The notes under the pieces were generated by a model. It did no database searches, was not told the origin of the DNA, and was given only the letters and a program-made list of their open reading frames with translations. 64,000 nucleotides of DNA. It comes from Aliiroseovarius sp. M344. GTDB taxonomy: Bacteria > Pseudomonadota > Alphaproteobacteria > Rhodobacterales > Rhodobacteraceae. The stretch is from positions 1,674,001-1,738,000 of the forward strand of contig NZ_CP081153.1 in the NCBI RefSeq assembly GCF_025140835.1, given 5' to 3'. Each line of letters starts with the position of its first letter. Position 1 is the stretch's first letter. This document shows positions 1-8,642 of this stretch, in pieces. Made by a program: the position numbers and the translations under genes.

Positions 1-547
1 CCGACGTGAAATAAGTCAGTGCGACGCGCAGGGCGATTTCGGGTCGCTCGTAGGCGACGCCGACAAGGCCACCCCATTCGTTACCGCTGTTGGCGGCCAA
101 CGCGCCTAGGCTTGAAATGATGTTGCCTGATACTTTCTGGGCGCGCGCACCGGCATGCACCGAGAAACCATTGCCCATTTCATAACGCAAAATACCGGTC
201 ATCGCCGAGCTTGACACCTCAGCCATGCCGGGTGCAAGGGGGGCGTCGATATATTCAATGCTGGCACCGTAGGGACGGTCCCAAATCAGGGCGAGGCTGA
301 TGTTGTCATTCAGCTGGGCTTTGTACCCCAATGAAAACATCGAGAAATCGACAGCCGATTGGCTGATTGGGAAAACGCCAAGCGCTGAACCTTCGATATT
401 GGGGCTAACATTGGCGTATGAAAACGACAGATAGTTGCCTTCTTCAAAAAGGATCGAGATGTCCTGATCAGACCTGTCGATCCCCGCCTGCGCGGTGGTT
501 GCTGCAGCGGTTAAAAGCGCAGCTGTTGTGAGTGTAAGTTTGTTCAT
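1..547 (-). CDS. FadL/OmpP1-like outer-membrane transport protein, N-terminal part
   Basis: The gene starts with ATG at 547 and runs off the left edge, so about 182 residues are visible and the C-terminus is missing. The first 21 or so residues form a signal peptide (MNKL, a Thr/Ala/Leu core, then TTAQA before Gly). The mature part has alternating hydrophobic and polar stretches of a beta-barrel, and the segment ALIWDRPYGASIEY resembles the conserved strand of FadL/OmpP1/TodX porins, which carry long-chain fatty acids and other hydrophobic molecules across the outer membrane. The next gene upstream (an EamA exporter) is about 200 bp away on the same strand, so this gene probably has its own promoter. 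The family call rests on this motif and the overall pattern; the substrate is unknown. Confidence 0.72.
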   Translation of the reverse strand, partial: MNKLTLTTAALLTAAATTAQAGIDRSDQDISILFEEGNYLSFSYANVSPNIEGSALGVFPISQSAVDFSMFSLGYKAQLNDNISLALIWDRPYGASIEYIDAPLAPGMAEVSSSAMTGILRYEMGNGFSVHAGARAQKVSGNIISSLGALAANSGNEWGGLVGVAYERPEIALRVALTYFTS

Positions 548-750
548 CGTTCCTCCCGTGAACCACTAACTGTCCGAAATGCATGGTTACATTAAGCCAA
601 GGCTATTTGTCGCACTTGATATTGGTCAATCGTTACCTTGGGTCAGATATCACAGCGCTGTTTATAACCGGTTAAACGATGTGGAAAGGACACGCTTTTG
701 AGTGGAAAAGCTCACGCGAGGGCAACTTAACGCAAAGCGATAATTCATTC

Positions 751-1620
751 TCATATCGGCTTTGACGCTGTCTCTGCGCGGATATTGACCAGGTTCGCCG
801 CGATGATCAGGCCGGCACCCATGACCAAAGCCCAACCAACGGGTTCGTCATAGAACATGGCTCCGATCAGCGCGATCAATGGCAGGCGCGTGAAGTCGAT
901 GGGGATCACGACCGAGGCGGGGGCAAGGGAGAGCGCTGTGGTCAGACAGGCATGGGCCAGCAAACCGGCACAGCCGATCAGCACCAGCCATGGCGCCGTT
1001 GTCCAGTTGGGCAGTGCAACGTCACCATCATACCCTGCCGTTATCAAACCTAGAACGATCTGAGTCGCGGTGAGCCAGATCAGAATGGCCAGTGTCGTTT
1101 CGGTCCGGGTCAGTTTGCGTGTGAACATGGCGGTAAACGCAAAACAGATCGCGGACAGCGCAGCTGCAACAATCCCGCGGGACAGACCCGTTCCCGATCC
1201 GGGTTGTGCAATGATCAAGATACCCACAAAGCCCACCACGGCACAGACCGCACGTGTCGCGGTCAGACGTTCGCCCAGCACCATTGGGGCCAACGCCGCG
1301 ACCCAGAGCGGCGAGGTGAATTCCAAAGCGAAGACCTGCGCAAGTGGGATCACGGTCAGTGCGAAGAACCACAGGTTTTGCCCCGCGAAATGCGCAATGT
1401 TGCGCACCAGATGCAGGCGCGCGTTGGCTGTGCGAATGTCACCTTGGCGACCGCGCACCAAAAGAACTGTCAGAACAATCACAAAGCCCACACAAGATCG
1501 GTAGAGCATCAGCTCGAACGTATCGAGGTCATGGCTGACCGCACGCCCCGCGATGGCCATTGCAGAGAACGAGGCAATCGCGCCGGTCATCCATATTGCG
1601 GCCCGCAGTGTCGGTGTCAC
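751..1620 (-). CDS. EamA/DMT-family inner-membrane transporter
   Basis: A protein of 289 residues with about ten hydrophobic segments arranged as two EamA repeats (roughly residues 9-140 and 150-280), the usual architecture and length of drug/metabolite exporters. The acidic segment VFALEFTSPLWVA in repeat one and the VVIPIDFTRLPLIAL segment in repeat two are typical. The start is GTG at 1618-1620, and it overlaps the stop of the upstream monooxygenase gene by four bases (GTGA), so the two are translationally coupled. This suggests that the exporter and the small oxygenase act on the same compound or stress, but the substrate cannot be read from the sequence. Confidence 0.85.
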   Translation of the reverse strand: MTPTLRAAIWMTGAIASFSAMAIAGRAVSHDLDTFELMLYRSCVGFVIVLTVLLVRGRQGDIRTANARLHLVRNIAHFAGQNLWFFALTVIPLAQVFALEFTSPLWVAALAPMVLGERLTATRAVCAVVGFVGILIIAQPGSGTGLSRGIVAAALSAICFAFTAMFTRKLTRTETTLAILIWLTATQIVLGLITAGYDGDVALPNWTTAPWLVLIGCAGLLAHACLTTALSLAPASVVIPIDFTRLPLIALIGAMFYDEPVGWALVMGAGLIIAANLVNIRAETASKPI

Positions 1621-1901
1621 GCGGGACCCTCTTCAATGGTGTAATGGCGCGTAATACCATTTGTGACGTCGGCCCAAGGGCTGGACTGCGTGCGGGCTTG
1701 GTGAGCGTCAAAAGCCGCTTGGTCGACAAACAGTTCGGCGACGTGAAACCGTCCGGTTACATCTGGATCGGGTGTCACTTGAAACGAAAGGCAGCCCGGC
1801 TCTTGTCGGGTCAACGCGATGTGCTCTGCCAAGGCGGAACCGATCGCCTCAAGCCGATCTTCTGGAACGTCGATATAACCTGTCAGGCGGATTTTAGACA
1901 T
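1617..1901 (-). CDS. putative quinol monooxygenase, ABM domain
   Basis: A 94-residue single-domain protein of the antibiotic-biosynthesis-monooxygenase (ABM) fold. It shows the N-terminal strand ending in VPEDR, the helix with ALAEHIALTRQEPGCLSFQV, and the middle FHVAELFVDQAAFDAH element seen in YgiN-like quinol monooxygenases. Proteins of this size act as dimers in the cytoplasm and oxidise quinols or aromatic compounds without a metal or flavin. Its stop overlaps the start of the EamA exporter gene by four bases, so it is the first gene of a two-gene operon. The substrate is unknown; some members are heme-degrading or have no proven activity. Confidence 0.8.
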   Translation of the reverse strand: MSKIRLTGYIDVPEDRLEAIGSALAEHIALTRQEPGCLSFQVTPDPDVTGRFHVAELFVDQAAFDAHQARTQSSPWADVTNGITRHYTIEEGPA

Positions 1902-1945
1902 AGTGGCACAGTAGCAGAGGTATTTGGATTAGAAAGGAAAATTCC

Positions 1946-2899
1946 TCAGGCGGGATAGGGCTGGGTGCGACGAATAAAAAGGATGTTTTCATACGGCGTT
2001 TCGCGATCAAACCTCAGTTTGCTTGCATCCTTGTCCAAGGCATGAACCGTATAGTGAGCGTGCATCTCATCCAGAACTTGATGAAGCATCTCACGCGTTT
2101 TGGGGCTCGCATCAATTCGGTATTCCATCAAGACAGGCGCGGTGTTGCGCGACAGGAAATCACGCCCACTGCGCAAAACATCCAACTCAGCCCCTTCGAC
2201 ATCGATTTTGATCAAGCCGAGTCTGTCTGAATACGGCGCGGTCCTGATGTATTGATCCAGCGTCTTGCACGGCGTCAGCTCATACCGCTGTTCCCCGATC
2301 GAGGCGGACCAGTCATCCAGCAGCGAATTGGCGCCACGATTGCCGTCGCTCAGGTGCAACTTCAAAAACCCACCTTTGCCCGGATCAGAACTGAGGGCGA
2401 TGACATCGACATGGGCCTTCACATTGTTCAGGGTGATGTTTTTCAGAAGCTGCGCGGCCGTCTCTTTGGACGCCTCAATCGCCGCCAGCTCACAGCCAAG
2501 TTCGCGGCAGATCGGTATGCTGGCCGTCCCGATATTGGCCCCTATATCCAGAATGACGTCGCTGCTGGTCAGACCGATCTTCTTGGCCATCCTGTAAACG
2601 GTCATCTCAAAGGGCTCATGACGCACAAAACTTTGGAAGCCGATGTGATCGTTGACATCGACAAGCAATCGGGTGCCACGCCAGGTCAGGTGCGCAAATT
2701 TTGGGCGATGGTGGAACGGTCTGACTTTTCTTATGTAATTCGGGTCAAAAAACCGCGTGGCACATCGAACCACAGGGATGTGACGGCCATTTTGCAGCAC
2801 GAGAAGAATGGGCACATACCGTAAACGAGATGTGAAGAGGGTGATGATCTTCACGAAAAGAAGTTTCATTGCACTGGATCCCGCGACGGCCATGGTCAC
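1946..2899 (-). CDS. FkbM-family SAM-dependent methyltransferase
   Basis: A 317-residue protein. The central Rossmann-like core contains the SAM-binding motif DVILDIGANIGTAS (about residue 155) followed by an acidic residue in AIEAS, and the FkbM signature LIKIDVEGAELDVLRSG near residue 235. FkbM-type enzymes methylate hydroxyl groups, often on sugars of surface polysaccharides or on natural products. The longest reading starts at GTG 2899; an internal ATG at 2869, where the protein reads MKLLFVKI, is an equally reasonable start because AGGA lies about 13 bases from the GTG. No glycosyltransferases are adjacent, so the acceptor is unknown. Confidence 0.82.
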   Translation of the reverse strand: MTMAVAGSSAMKLLFVKIITLFTSRLRYVPILLVLQNGRHIPVVRCATRFFDPNYIRKVRPFHHRPKFAHLTWRGTRLLVDVNDHIGFQSFVRHEPFEMTVYRMAKKIGLTSSDVILDIGANIGTASIPICRELGCELAAIEASKETAAQLLKNITLNNVKAHVDVIALSSDPGKGGFLKLHLSDGNRGANSLLDDWSASIGEQRYELTPCKTLDQYIRTAPYSDRLGLIKIDVEGAELDVLRSGRDFLSRNTAPVLMEYRIDASPKTREMLHQVLDEMHAHYTVHALDKDASKLRFDRETPYENILFIRRTQPYPA

Positions 2900-3007
2900 C
2901 AGGCAGTAGACATCCTTTAGGTGATAATGACAAGCGCGTCACACCTTTAAGTGGTGTCTCGCTATGTCAGTGCAGGTAATGAAGGTGAGCAGACACGCGC
3001 GGTGCGG

Positions 3008-4567
3008 TCACTCCCACTCAATCGTGCCCGGCGGTTTCGAGGTGACATCATAAGTGACGCGATTGATACCCTTGACCTCGTTGATGATCCGCGTCGCTGT
3101 TTCACCCAAAAACTCATGACTGAACGGATAGTAGTCAGCTGTCATCCCATCCACGCTGGTCACCGCTCGCAGCGCACAGGCGTAATCATAAGTGCGCCCG
3201 TCACCCATCACGCCGACAGTGCGCACGGGCAGAATGGCCACGAAGGCCTGCCAGATCTCGTCATAGAGCCCGTGTTTGCGAATCTGGTCGATATAGACCG
3301 CGTCCGCTTCGCGCAGGATATCGAGCTTTGCGCGCGTAATCTCTCCGGGGCAGCGGATGGCAAGACCCGGTCCGGGGAAGGGGTGGCGGCCGATAAAGCT
3401 TTGCGGCAGACCAAGTTCACGACCCAAGGCGCGCACTTCGTCTTTGAACAACTCGCGCAGAGGCTCGACCAGCTTTAGCCCCATCTTCTCAGGCAGACCG
3501 CCCACATTATGATGCGACTTGATCGTCACCGATGGACCGCCGGAAAAGCTTACGCTTTCGATTACGTCTGGGTAAAGCGTGCCTTGGGCCAAAAATTCGG
3601 CACCTTCAATCTGGTCGGCATGTTTTTGAAATACATCAATAAACAGCTTTCCGATGATCTTGCGTTTGGTTTCCGGATCAGACTGGCCATCCAACTCGCC
3701 CAGAAACAATTCCTGTTCGTCCGCATGGATCAACTGCATGTTATAATGGTCGCGGAACATGGTCACGACCTCTTCCGCTTCGCCTTTGCGCAGCAAGCCG
3801 TGATCCACAAACACGCAGGTCAACTGGTCGCCGATGGCTTCGTGAATCAGCACCGCCGCGACCGAGCTGTCGACGCCGCCAGACAAACCACAGATGACCT
3901 TTTTGTCGCCGACTTGTTCGCGAATGACACGAATGGCCTCGTCGCGATAGGCATTCATCGTCCAATCACCTTTGAACCCGGCCAACTTCACGAAGTTTTC
4001 GTAAAGCTTTGCGCCTTTTGGCGTGTGGTGAACTTCCGGGTGGAACTGCACCGCATAGAAGTGGCGTGATGGGTCGGCGGTGATCGCGAAGGGCGCGTTG
4101 GGCGAGGTTCCGTAAACCTGAAAACCCGGTGCAATTTCAGAGACATGGTCGCCATGGCTCATCCAAACCTGCTCGACGCCGTGTTCAAACCACCCGTCCA
4201 GAAGAGCAAGCTTGGTCTCGGGCGTGACATAGGCGCGTCCGAACTCGGCGGTGCCGTGGCCGCTTTCCACTTTACCACCCAGCTGCGTCATCATGGTTTG
4301 CTGACCATAGCAGATGCCCAGAATCGGCACGCCATAGTCGAAAATTTCTTGCGGCGCCCGCGGGCTGCCTTCGCGGGTGACGCTGTCAGGACCGCCGGAC
4401 AGAATGATGGCTTTCGGGGCCATATCGCGCACGAAATCCATCGTGACGTTCTGATAGGGGTGAATTTCGCAATAAACGTTCAGCTCGCGCAGGCGGCGCG
4501 CGATAAGCTGCGTCACTTGGCTGCCGAAGTCGATGATAAGAAGGCGGTCGTGGCTCTGATCTGTCAT
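3008..4567 (-). CDS. guaA: GMP synthase (glutamine-hydrolysing)
   Basis: A 519-residue enzyme converting XMP, glutamine and ATP to GMP, the last step of guanine nucleotide synthesis, in the cytoplasm. The N-terminal class I glutamine amidotransferase domain (about 1-200) has the nucleophile Cys86 in GICYGQQ and the partner His/Glu in FHPEVHHT. The ATP-pyrophosphatase domain carries the PP-loop [11 protein letters not shown] near residue 230, and the C-terminal dimerisation domain ends in the typical KPPGTIEWE. Length and order match the family. It stands alone, separated by 108 bp from the FkbM gene downstream, and is divergent from the MttB-family gene. Confidence 0.97.
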   Translation of the reverse strand: MTDQSHDRLLIIDFGSQVTQLIARRLRELNVYCEIHPYQNVTMDFVRDMAPKAIILSGGPDSVTREGSPRAPQEIFDYGVPILGICYGQQTMMTQLGGKVESGHGTAEFGRAYVTPETKLALLDGWFEHGVEQVWMSHGDHVSEIAPGFQVYGTSPNAPFAITADPSRHFYAVQFHPEVHHTPKGAKLYENFVKLAGFKGDWTMNAYRDEAIRVIREQVGDKKVICGLSGGVDSSVAAVLIHEAIGDQLTCVFVDHGLLRKGEAEEVVTMFRDHYNMQLIHADEQELFLGELDGQSDPETKRKIIGKLFIDVFQKHADQIEGAEFLAQGTLYPDVIESVSFSGGPSVTIKSHHNVGGLPEKMGLKLVEPLRELFKDEVRALGRELGLPQSFIGRHPFPGPGLAIRCPGEITRAKLDILREADAVYIDQIRKHGLYDEIWQAFVAILPVRTVGVMGDGRTYDYACALRAVTSVDGMTADYYPFSHEFLGETATRIINEVKGINRVTYDVTSKPPGTIEWE

Positions 4568-4750
4568 GGCAACCGATTAGGGCAGGGACCGAGGCAAAGC
4601 AAGTCCTGCCCGCTGTTCTGTGCCCTCTGCCGGACTTTTTTTCAGCTTTTCGAGCCCGATGTCGCTTTTGCCCCATGAAGGACGCTTGCGAGCGGATTTG
4701 GACCCAAGCGCGGGATAACTTCGGTATTAACAGAACTTTGGAGGATTTCC

Positions 4751-6292
4751 ATGACCGAGGCACCAACCCGTCGTGGCCGCGGGGGCGGCGGCGCTGCTCG
4801 TCGCGCTGAACGTACCGCCGTTCGCATCGAATGTGCAAAATTCATCACGCGCAACATTCCAAATCTCGAAATCCTCAATGAAGAGGCGATGGAGATCATC
4901 GAATACAACGCCGAAACGGTGCTTGAGGAAGTTGGTGTCAACTTCGTCGAAAATCCCGCCGCGCTTGAGCGTTGGAAGGATGCCGGGGCTGATGTCGACG
5001 GTGTGCGTGTGCGCATCCCGCGCGGTTTGGCCCGCGAATTGTGCAAAACAGCGCCCAGCAGCTTTACACAACATGCCCGCAATCCCGAACGGAACGTCGA
5101 GATTGGCGGGAACAATATGGTGCTCGCGCCTGTTTATGGCCCGCCCTTCGTTCGTGATGGCAAAAACGGTCGTCGCTATGCAACGATGGACGACTTCCGC
5201 AAATTCGTGAAGCTCACCTATATGTCCAAATGGCTGCACCATTCAGGCGGAACCATTTGCGAGCCGACTGATGTCGCGGTGAACAAGCGCCATCTGGATA
5301 TGCTGCTGGCTCATATGACCCTGTCGGACAAGCCCTATATGGGGTCGGTCACGGCGCCGGAACGCGCGCAAGACAGCATTGAGATGTCCAACATCCTGTT
5401 CGGCAAAGACTTCGTTCAGCAAAATACCGTCATGACCTCGCTGATCAACATCAACTCGCCCATGCAGTATGATGACGTGATGATGGGCGCGATGGAAGTG
5501 TTTGCGGCCAATAACCAAGCCTCGATCATCTCGCCGTTTATTGTTGGCGGAGCGATGGCACCGGTGTCGGTGGCAGGCACGCTGACACAAGTGTTGGCCG
5601 AGGTTCTGGCCGGCGTCGCCTATAGTCAGTTGGTCCGCAAAGGTGCCCCCGTCATTGCTGGCACCTTTGTTTCGTCGATCGACATGAACTCTGGCGCGCC
5701 CACTTTCGGAACACCCGAAGCCGCGCACATCACCTATGGTGCAGGCCAGTTGTTCCGCCGACTTGGGCTGCCTTACCGGTCGGCCGGGTCGTTCAACGGA
5801 TCGAAACTGCCCGACGCACAGGCCGCTTATGAAAGTGCCAACAGCCTGAATATGGGCCTGCTGTCTGGTGTAAACTTCATGCTGCACGCAGCAGGTTGGC
5901 TGGAAGGTGGTCTGGTCGCAAGCTTTGAGAAGTTCGTGATGGATGCCGACCAGCTTGGCACGTTGCACCATCTGGCCCAGGGCGTCGCGATTGACGAAAA
6001 TGCCCAGGCCATGGACGCGATTCGCGAAGTTGGACCGGGCGGTCACTATCTTGGCTGCGCGCACACACAGGCAAACTTCAAATCCGCATTCTGGCGGTCG
6101 GAATTGCTGGACTACAAACCTTTTGAAACCTGGGAAGAAGAAGGCGCGCGGGACACTGAAGCATTGGCGACGGCGCGCGTGGCCAAGTTGTTGTCAGATT
6201 ACCAACAGCCCGGCATGGATCCCGGTATCGCGGAAGGCTTGCGCGATTATGTGGAAAGCAAAAAAGCGTCGATGCCGGATGCGTTTGGCTGA
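4751..6292 (+). CDS. trimethylamine methyltransferase (MttB) family protein, non-pyrrolysine
   Basis: A 513-residue MttB-superfamily protein. After a Gly/Arg-rich N-terminus (RRGRGGGGAARRAER) it shows family features such as LEILNEEAMEIIEYNAETVLEEVG, the PVYGPPFVRDG segment, and the C-terminal GPGGHYLGCAHT followed by a tryptophan-rich stretch. Archaeal MttB transfers a methyl group from trimethylamine to a corrinoid protein and needs pyrrolysine encoded by an in-frame TAG; here the frame is continuous with no TAG, so this is the pyrrolysine-free branch, some of whose members demethylate glycine betaine or other quaternary amines. No corrinoid protein gene lies nearby. The start is supported by GGAGG nine bases before the ATG. 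The substrate is not determined. Confidence 0.85.
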   Translation: MTEAPTRRGRGGGGAARRAERTAVRIECAKFITRNIPNLEILNEEAMEIIEYNAETVLEEVGVNFVENPAALERWKDAGADVDGVRVRIPRGLARELCKTAPSSFTQHARNPERNVEIGGNNMVLAPVYGPPFVRDGKNGRRYATMDDFRKFVKLTYMSKWLHHSGGTICEPTDVAVNKRHLDMLLAHMTLSDKPYMGSVTAPERAQDSIEMSNILFGKDFVQQNTVMTSLININSPMQYDDVMMGAMEVFAANNQASIISPFIVGGAMAPVSVAGTLTQVLAEVLAGVAYSQLVRKGAPVIAGTFVSSIDMNSGAPTFGTPEAAHITYGAGQLFRRLGLPYRSAGSFNGSKLPDAQAAYESANSLNMGLLSGVNFMLHAAGWLEGGLVASFEKFVMDADQLGTLHHLAQGVAIDENAQAMDAIREVGPGGHYLGCAHTQANFKSAFWRSELLDYKPFETWEEEGARDTEALATARVAKLLSDYQQPGMDPGIAEGLRDYVESKKASMPDAFG

Positions 6293-6358
6293 GGGCGGCG
6301 GATCGCAGTGGCAGTGTAAAAACTGTTCCCTGTCCGTTCGACACGGTTAACAACTGGG

Positions 6359-6389
6359 TAAGGGGGCTTAACAGCCCCCTTAACTTTTT
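6359..6389 (+). terminator. rho-independent terminator after the MttB-family gene
   Basis: A perfect nine-base stem, TAAGGGGGC (6359-6367) and GCCCCCTTA (6374-6382), closes a six-base loop and is followed by TTTTT at 6385-6389. It lies between the convergent MttB-family and DUF6477 genes. The T-tract is only on the plus-strand side, so it serves mainly the plus-strand gene. Confidence 0.8.
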
Positions 6390-6405
6390 ACGATTGAGAC
6401 GCCGT

Positions 6406-6702
6406 TCATTGGACCTCGCGCGGACCTTGGGGCAGCAGACGCATTTCAGACATCAAGGCAATCAGAACCTCGACATGATGCGCGATGGAGTATGAGGCAT
6501 CGCCGGTTTTCCGCGTATCCTCCAATCGCGCTTCTTCCTGCAATAGGCCGTCAACGGCGTTTTCCGGACTGGGCGTATTGGCCGTTTTCATGAGCTTTTT
6601 GAGGTCTCTATCGCGATTATAGTCAACCAATCCGAAACGCGCTGCGCGCACCAAAATACGAGGGCGGCGAAGCATTTTAAAGCAAGTGAAGGCGTCAGTC
6701 AT
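6406..6702 (-). CDS. DUF6477-family protein
   Basis: A 98-residue cytoplasmic protein starting MTDAFTCFKMLRRPRILVRAARFGL and then YNRDRDLKKLM, which I recognise as the DUF6477 family common in Rhodobacterales. The chosen ATG at 6702 has AAGGGA seven bases upstream; a longer reading to 6792 has no ribosome-binding site and unconserved sequence. It is basic at the N-terminus and acidic in the middle, with no signal peptide. It is divergent from the DUF6456 gene across a 244 bp gap. Its function is unknown. Confidence 0.75.
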   Translation of the reverse strand: MTDAFTCFKMLRRPRILVRAARFGLVDYNRDRDLKKLMKTANTPSPENAVDGLLQEEARLEDTRKTGDASYSIAHHVEVLIALMSEMRLLPQGPREVQ

Positions 6703-6835
6703 GGGGATCCCTTTCAGTGATTCCCCGTGATCATTACGCAACCATAGCGGGTGTTGCGTCGGCCCATTTGCACCGTTCGTGGCCTTTAACAAATCTTACC
6801 GCTTTGGCAACAATCCTTACAGCAGGCGATAGGGG

Positions 6836-6850
6836 TTAACGAACCGCTAA
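6836..6850. promoter_or_regulatory. CtrA-box-like site TTAA-N7-CTAA
   Basis: The sequence TTAACGAACCGCTAA lies between the divergent DUF6477 and DUF6456 genes. It matches the CtrA consensus TTAA-N7-TTAA except for one base in the second half-site. Further CTAACC copies lie just to the right (near 6847 and 6872). CtrA is encoded in this window, but binding is only inferred. Confidence 0.35.
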
Positions 6851-6946
6851 CCAATCAAATGATAGGTCTAACCGGCTAAAATTCAACCTGCGGTTGCGCG
6901 GTGGGATATCGCGAAACGCACGGAATGCCAATTGGAAGGGGCTTGA

Positions 6947-8035
6947 ATGCAAAACGCGACGCCATCTGGGATCGAACACAACACAGTACTACGCTGGCTG
7001 CCAGACGAAGTTCACCTATATCTTAAACATACCGAAAAAGGCGCTTCGATCCGTGCGCTTGCGCGCGATATGGGCGTGCATGCGTCAACCGTGATGCGGC
7101 AGGTTCGCAAAACGGAGGCGCGCCGAGACGATCCTTTGGTTGATGCACTGCTAACACGGCTTGGGGAAGGCCTGCGGGGCGGGCAAGCCGACCTCGAAAC
7201 AACCGAGGCAACACAAGACACCACCGATGATGATCCGGTGTCCCCACATCTGCTCAGGCTCATGCGTGCCATGATTAAGGCGAAAGCGGTGATGGTTGTC
7301 AGTCAGGGCGTGGATACCGCCGTCGTTTTGGCCGCACGCGAGGACGGTGACCCCATCGCTTTGGCAAAAGGCCCGACCGAGGTGGTCGAGGTTATGGCGC
7401 TAAGAGGCTGGATCGAAGGCACGACGCACGGGCGGGTTTGCCGATATTATATGACCGCGGACGGTCGTGTGGCCCTGAACCGGATGTTGGCGCAGATGGA
7501 AAGCCGCGCAACTGGGTCAGCGGACGACCGGAAGGGGTTTTCTGGCATCCAGATGGGTGCAGGCTTTACTGTCTCAGGCAAAACAACCCGGAGATCGAAA
7601 CGGCCGATCGGTGCCGACAGCCCGGTGCGTGTCCTTGGGCGTGCCAAAGGACGCCAACAACCCTATCTTGCGCCCGAACTTGTCACCGCAGCGGAACGCC
7701 TGCACCGTGACTTTGCTTTGGGGCAGTTTGAGCTGTCAGGCACGGCGACATGGGACCGGGTGCAGGCCGTGATCCGGTCGACAGCCCCTTCAGGCAATCC
7801 TTCAGATCGAAAAATTGATGCCCGGCAGCGGTTTTCAGTGGCAATTGATGCTTTGGGACCAGAGCTTGCGCAGATAGCCATGGCTGTGTGTTGCCACGAA
7901 AGGGGGATGGAACGGATCGAGGCGGATATGTCGATGCCAGCCCGATCTGGAAAGTACATGTTGCGTGTCGCACTTAGCTATCTGGCGCGCCATTACAGCA
8001 AAGTGACGGGTGACGATCACGACCTGATCTATTGA
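6947..8035 (+). CDS. DUF6456 domain-containing helix-turn-helix protein
   Basis: A 362-residue soluble protein. Residues about 10-55 hold a helix-turn-helix (KGASIRALARDMGVHASTVMRQVR) resembling an IclR/replication-type winged helix. A second winged-helix-like region follows near residues 100-170, and the C-terminal 150 residues match DUF6456 (LGPELAQIAMAVCCHERGMERIE, then MLRVALSYLARHY). Such proteins are conserved in Rhodobacterales and are presumed DNA-binding regulators. The ATG at 6947 is preceded by GGAAGGGG. The gene end overlaps the convergent unknown gene by seven bases. Regulatory targets are unknown. Confidence 0.72.
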   Translation: MQNATPSGIEHNTVLRWLPDEVHLYLKHTEKGASIRALARDMGVHASTVMRQVRKTEARRDDPLVDALLTRLGEGLRGGQADLETTEATQDTTDDDPVSPHLLRLMRAMIKAKAVMVVSQGVDTAVVLAAREDGDPIALAKGPTEVVEVMALRGWIEGTTHGRVCRYYMTADGRVALNRMLAQMESRATGSADDRKGFSGIQMGAGFTVSGKTTRRSKRPIGADSPVRVLGRAKGRQQPYLAPELVTAAERLHRDFALGQFELSGTATWDRVQAVIRSTAPSGNPSDRKIDARQRFSVAIDALGPELAQIAMAVCCHERGMERIEADMSMPARSGKYMLRVALSYLARHYSKVTGDDHDLIY

Positions 8036-8415
8036 TGTGCGTCAGGCTGCGGATTGGCCAGAAAGACAGATAGCTCTTCGGGCGTCACAATTCGAAAGTC
8101 CAAGCCGGGATAAAGATGTCTTAACTCGCGTTTGATGATGGCGGGGTTCGGCAAGGTTTCTGTGCGGATCAGATAGGTGCCTTGAAAGTCACAGATGTGC
8201 AAATGTTGTCCAATTTCAATGCAGTCCATCTGTGAACAGAACAACGCCGACAGGACCGTTCGAATTGATCGCTGTTCAAAATCGTCGCGCGTCATTTTGG
8301 TAAAGGTGTCGCAAGGCAAGTGTAAGATGCGGTAGGCGTCCGAGGAAAGAGATTCAACGAATTCTTCGCCTCCCAATGCCAATAGCACTGGATTTTCGAC
8401 GCGGCGGCTTGTCAT
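8029..8415 (-). CDS. conserved hypothetical protein, 128 residues
   Basis: I do not recognise this gene. The chosen ATG at 8415 gives 128 residues beginning MTSRRVENPVLLALGGEEF; a longer reading to 8586 exists but crosses low-quality sequence and the phoR promoter region. The product is soluble, has no signal peptide, and contains three cysteines in LFCSQMDCIEIGQHLHICDF. Its alternating strands and helices suggest a compact alpha/beta fold. It converges with the DUF6456 gene, overlapping by seven bases, and diverges from phoR. Confidence 0.5.
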   Translation of the reverse strand: MTSRRVENPVLLALGGEEFVESLSSDAYRILHLPCDTFTKMTRDDFEQRSIRTVLSALFCSQMDCIEIGQHLHICDFQGTYLIRTETLPNPAIIKRELRHLYPGLDFRIVTPEELSVFLANPQPDAHQ

Positions 8416-8642
8416 CAACCCGGTTCCCGTATCTGAGGATACATATTCCTCATTTTTCCACTCGATAGGTCGGGGACCAATGCGCCCCGCCAATCTGCTT
8501 GTCTTCGAAAACACACATATAAGGCGATTACTCGGTTTGCAATTCCCCCTTGGCGCGGATTGTTGCATTTTTGTTGTTTGACGCACCGTTATTATCGGGC
8601 CATCTCATGGCGCAACGGAAATGCTGCTCAGGCGGGGACGTG

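Noticed and set aside
1070..1644. Several plus-strand open frames across the EamA gene
   Set aside because: They are antisense shadows of a conserved membrane protein gene, with Arg/Thr-rich nonsense translations.
2911..2919. Mini frame MSTAW just before the FkbM start, considered as a leader peptide
   Set aside because: Five codons with no repeated amino acid and no attenuator hairpin give no evidence for a regulatory leader.
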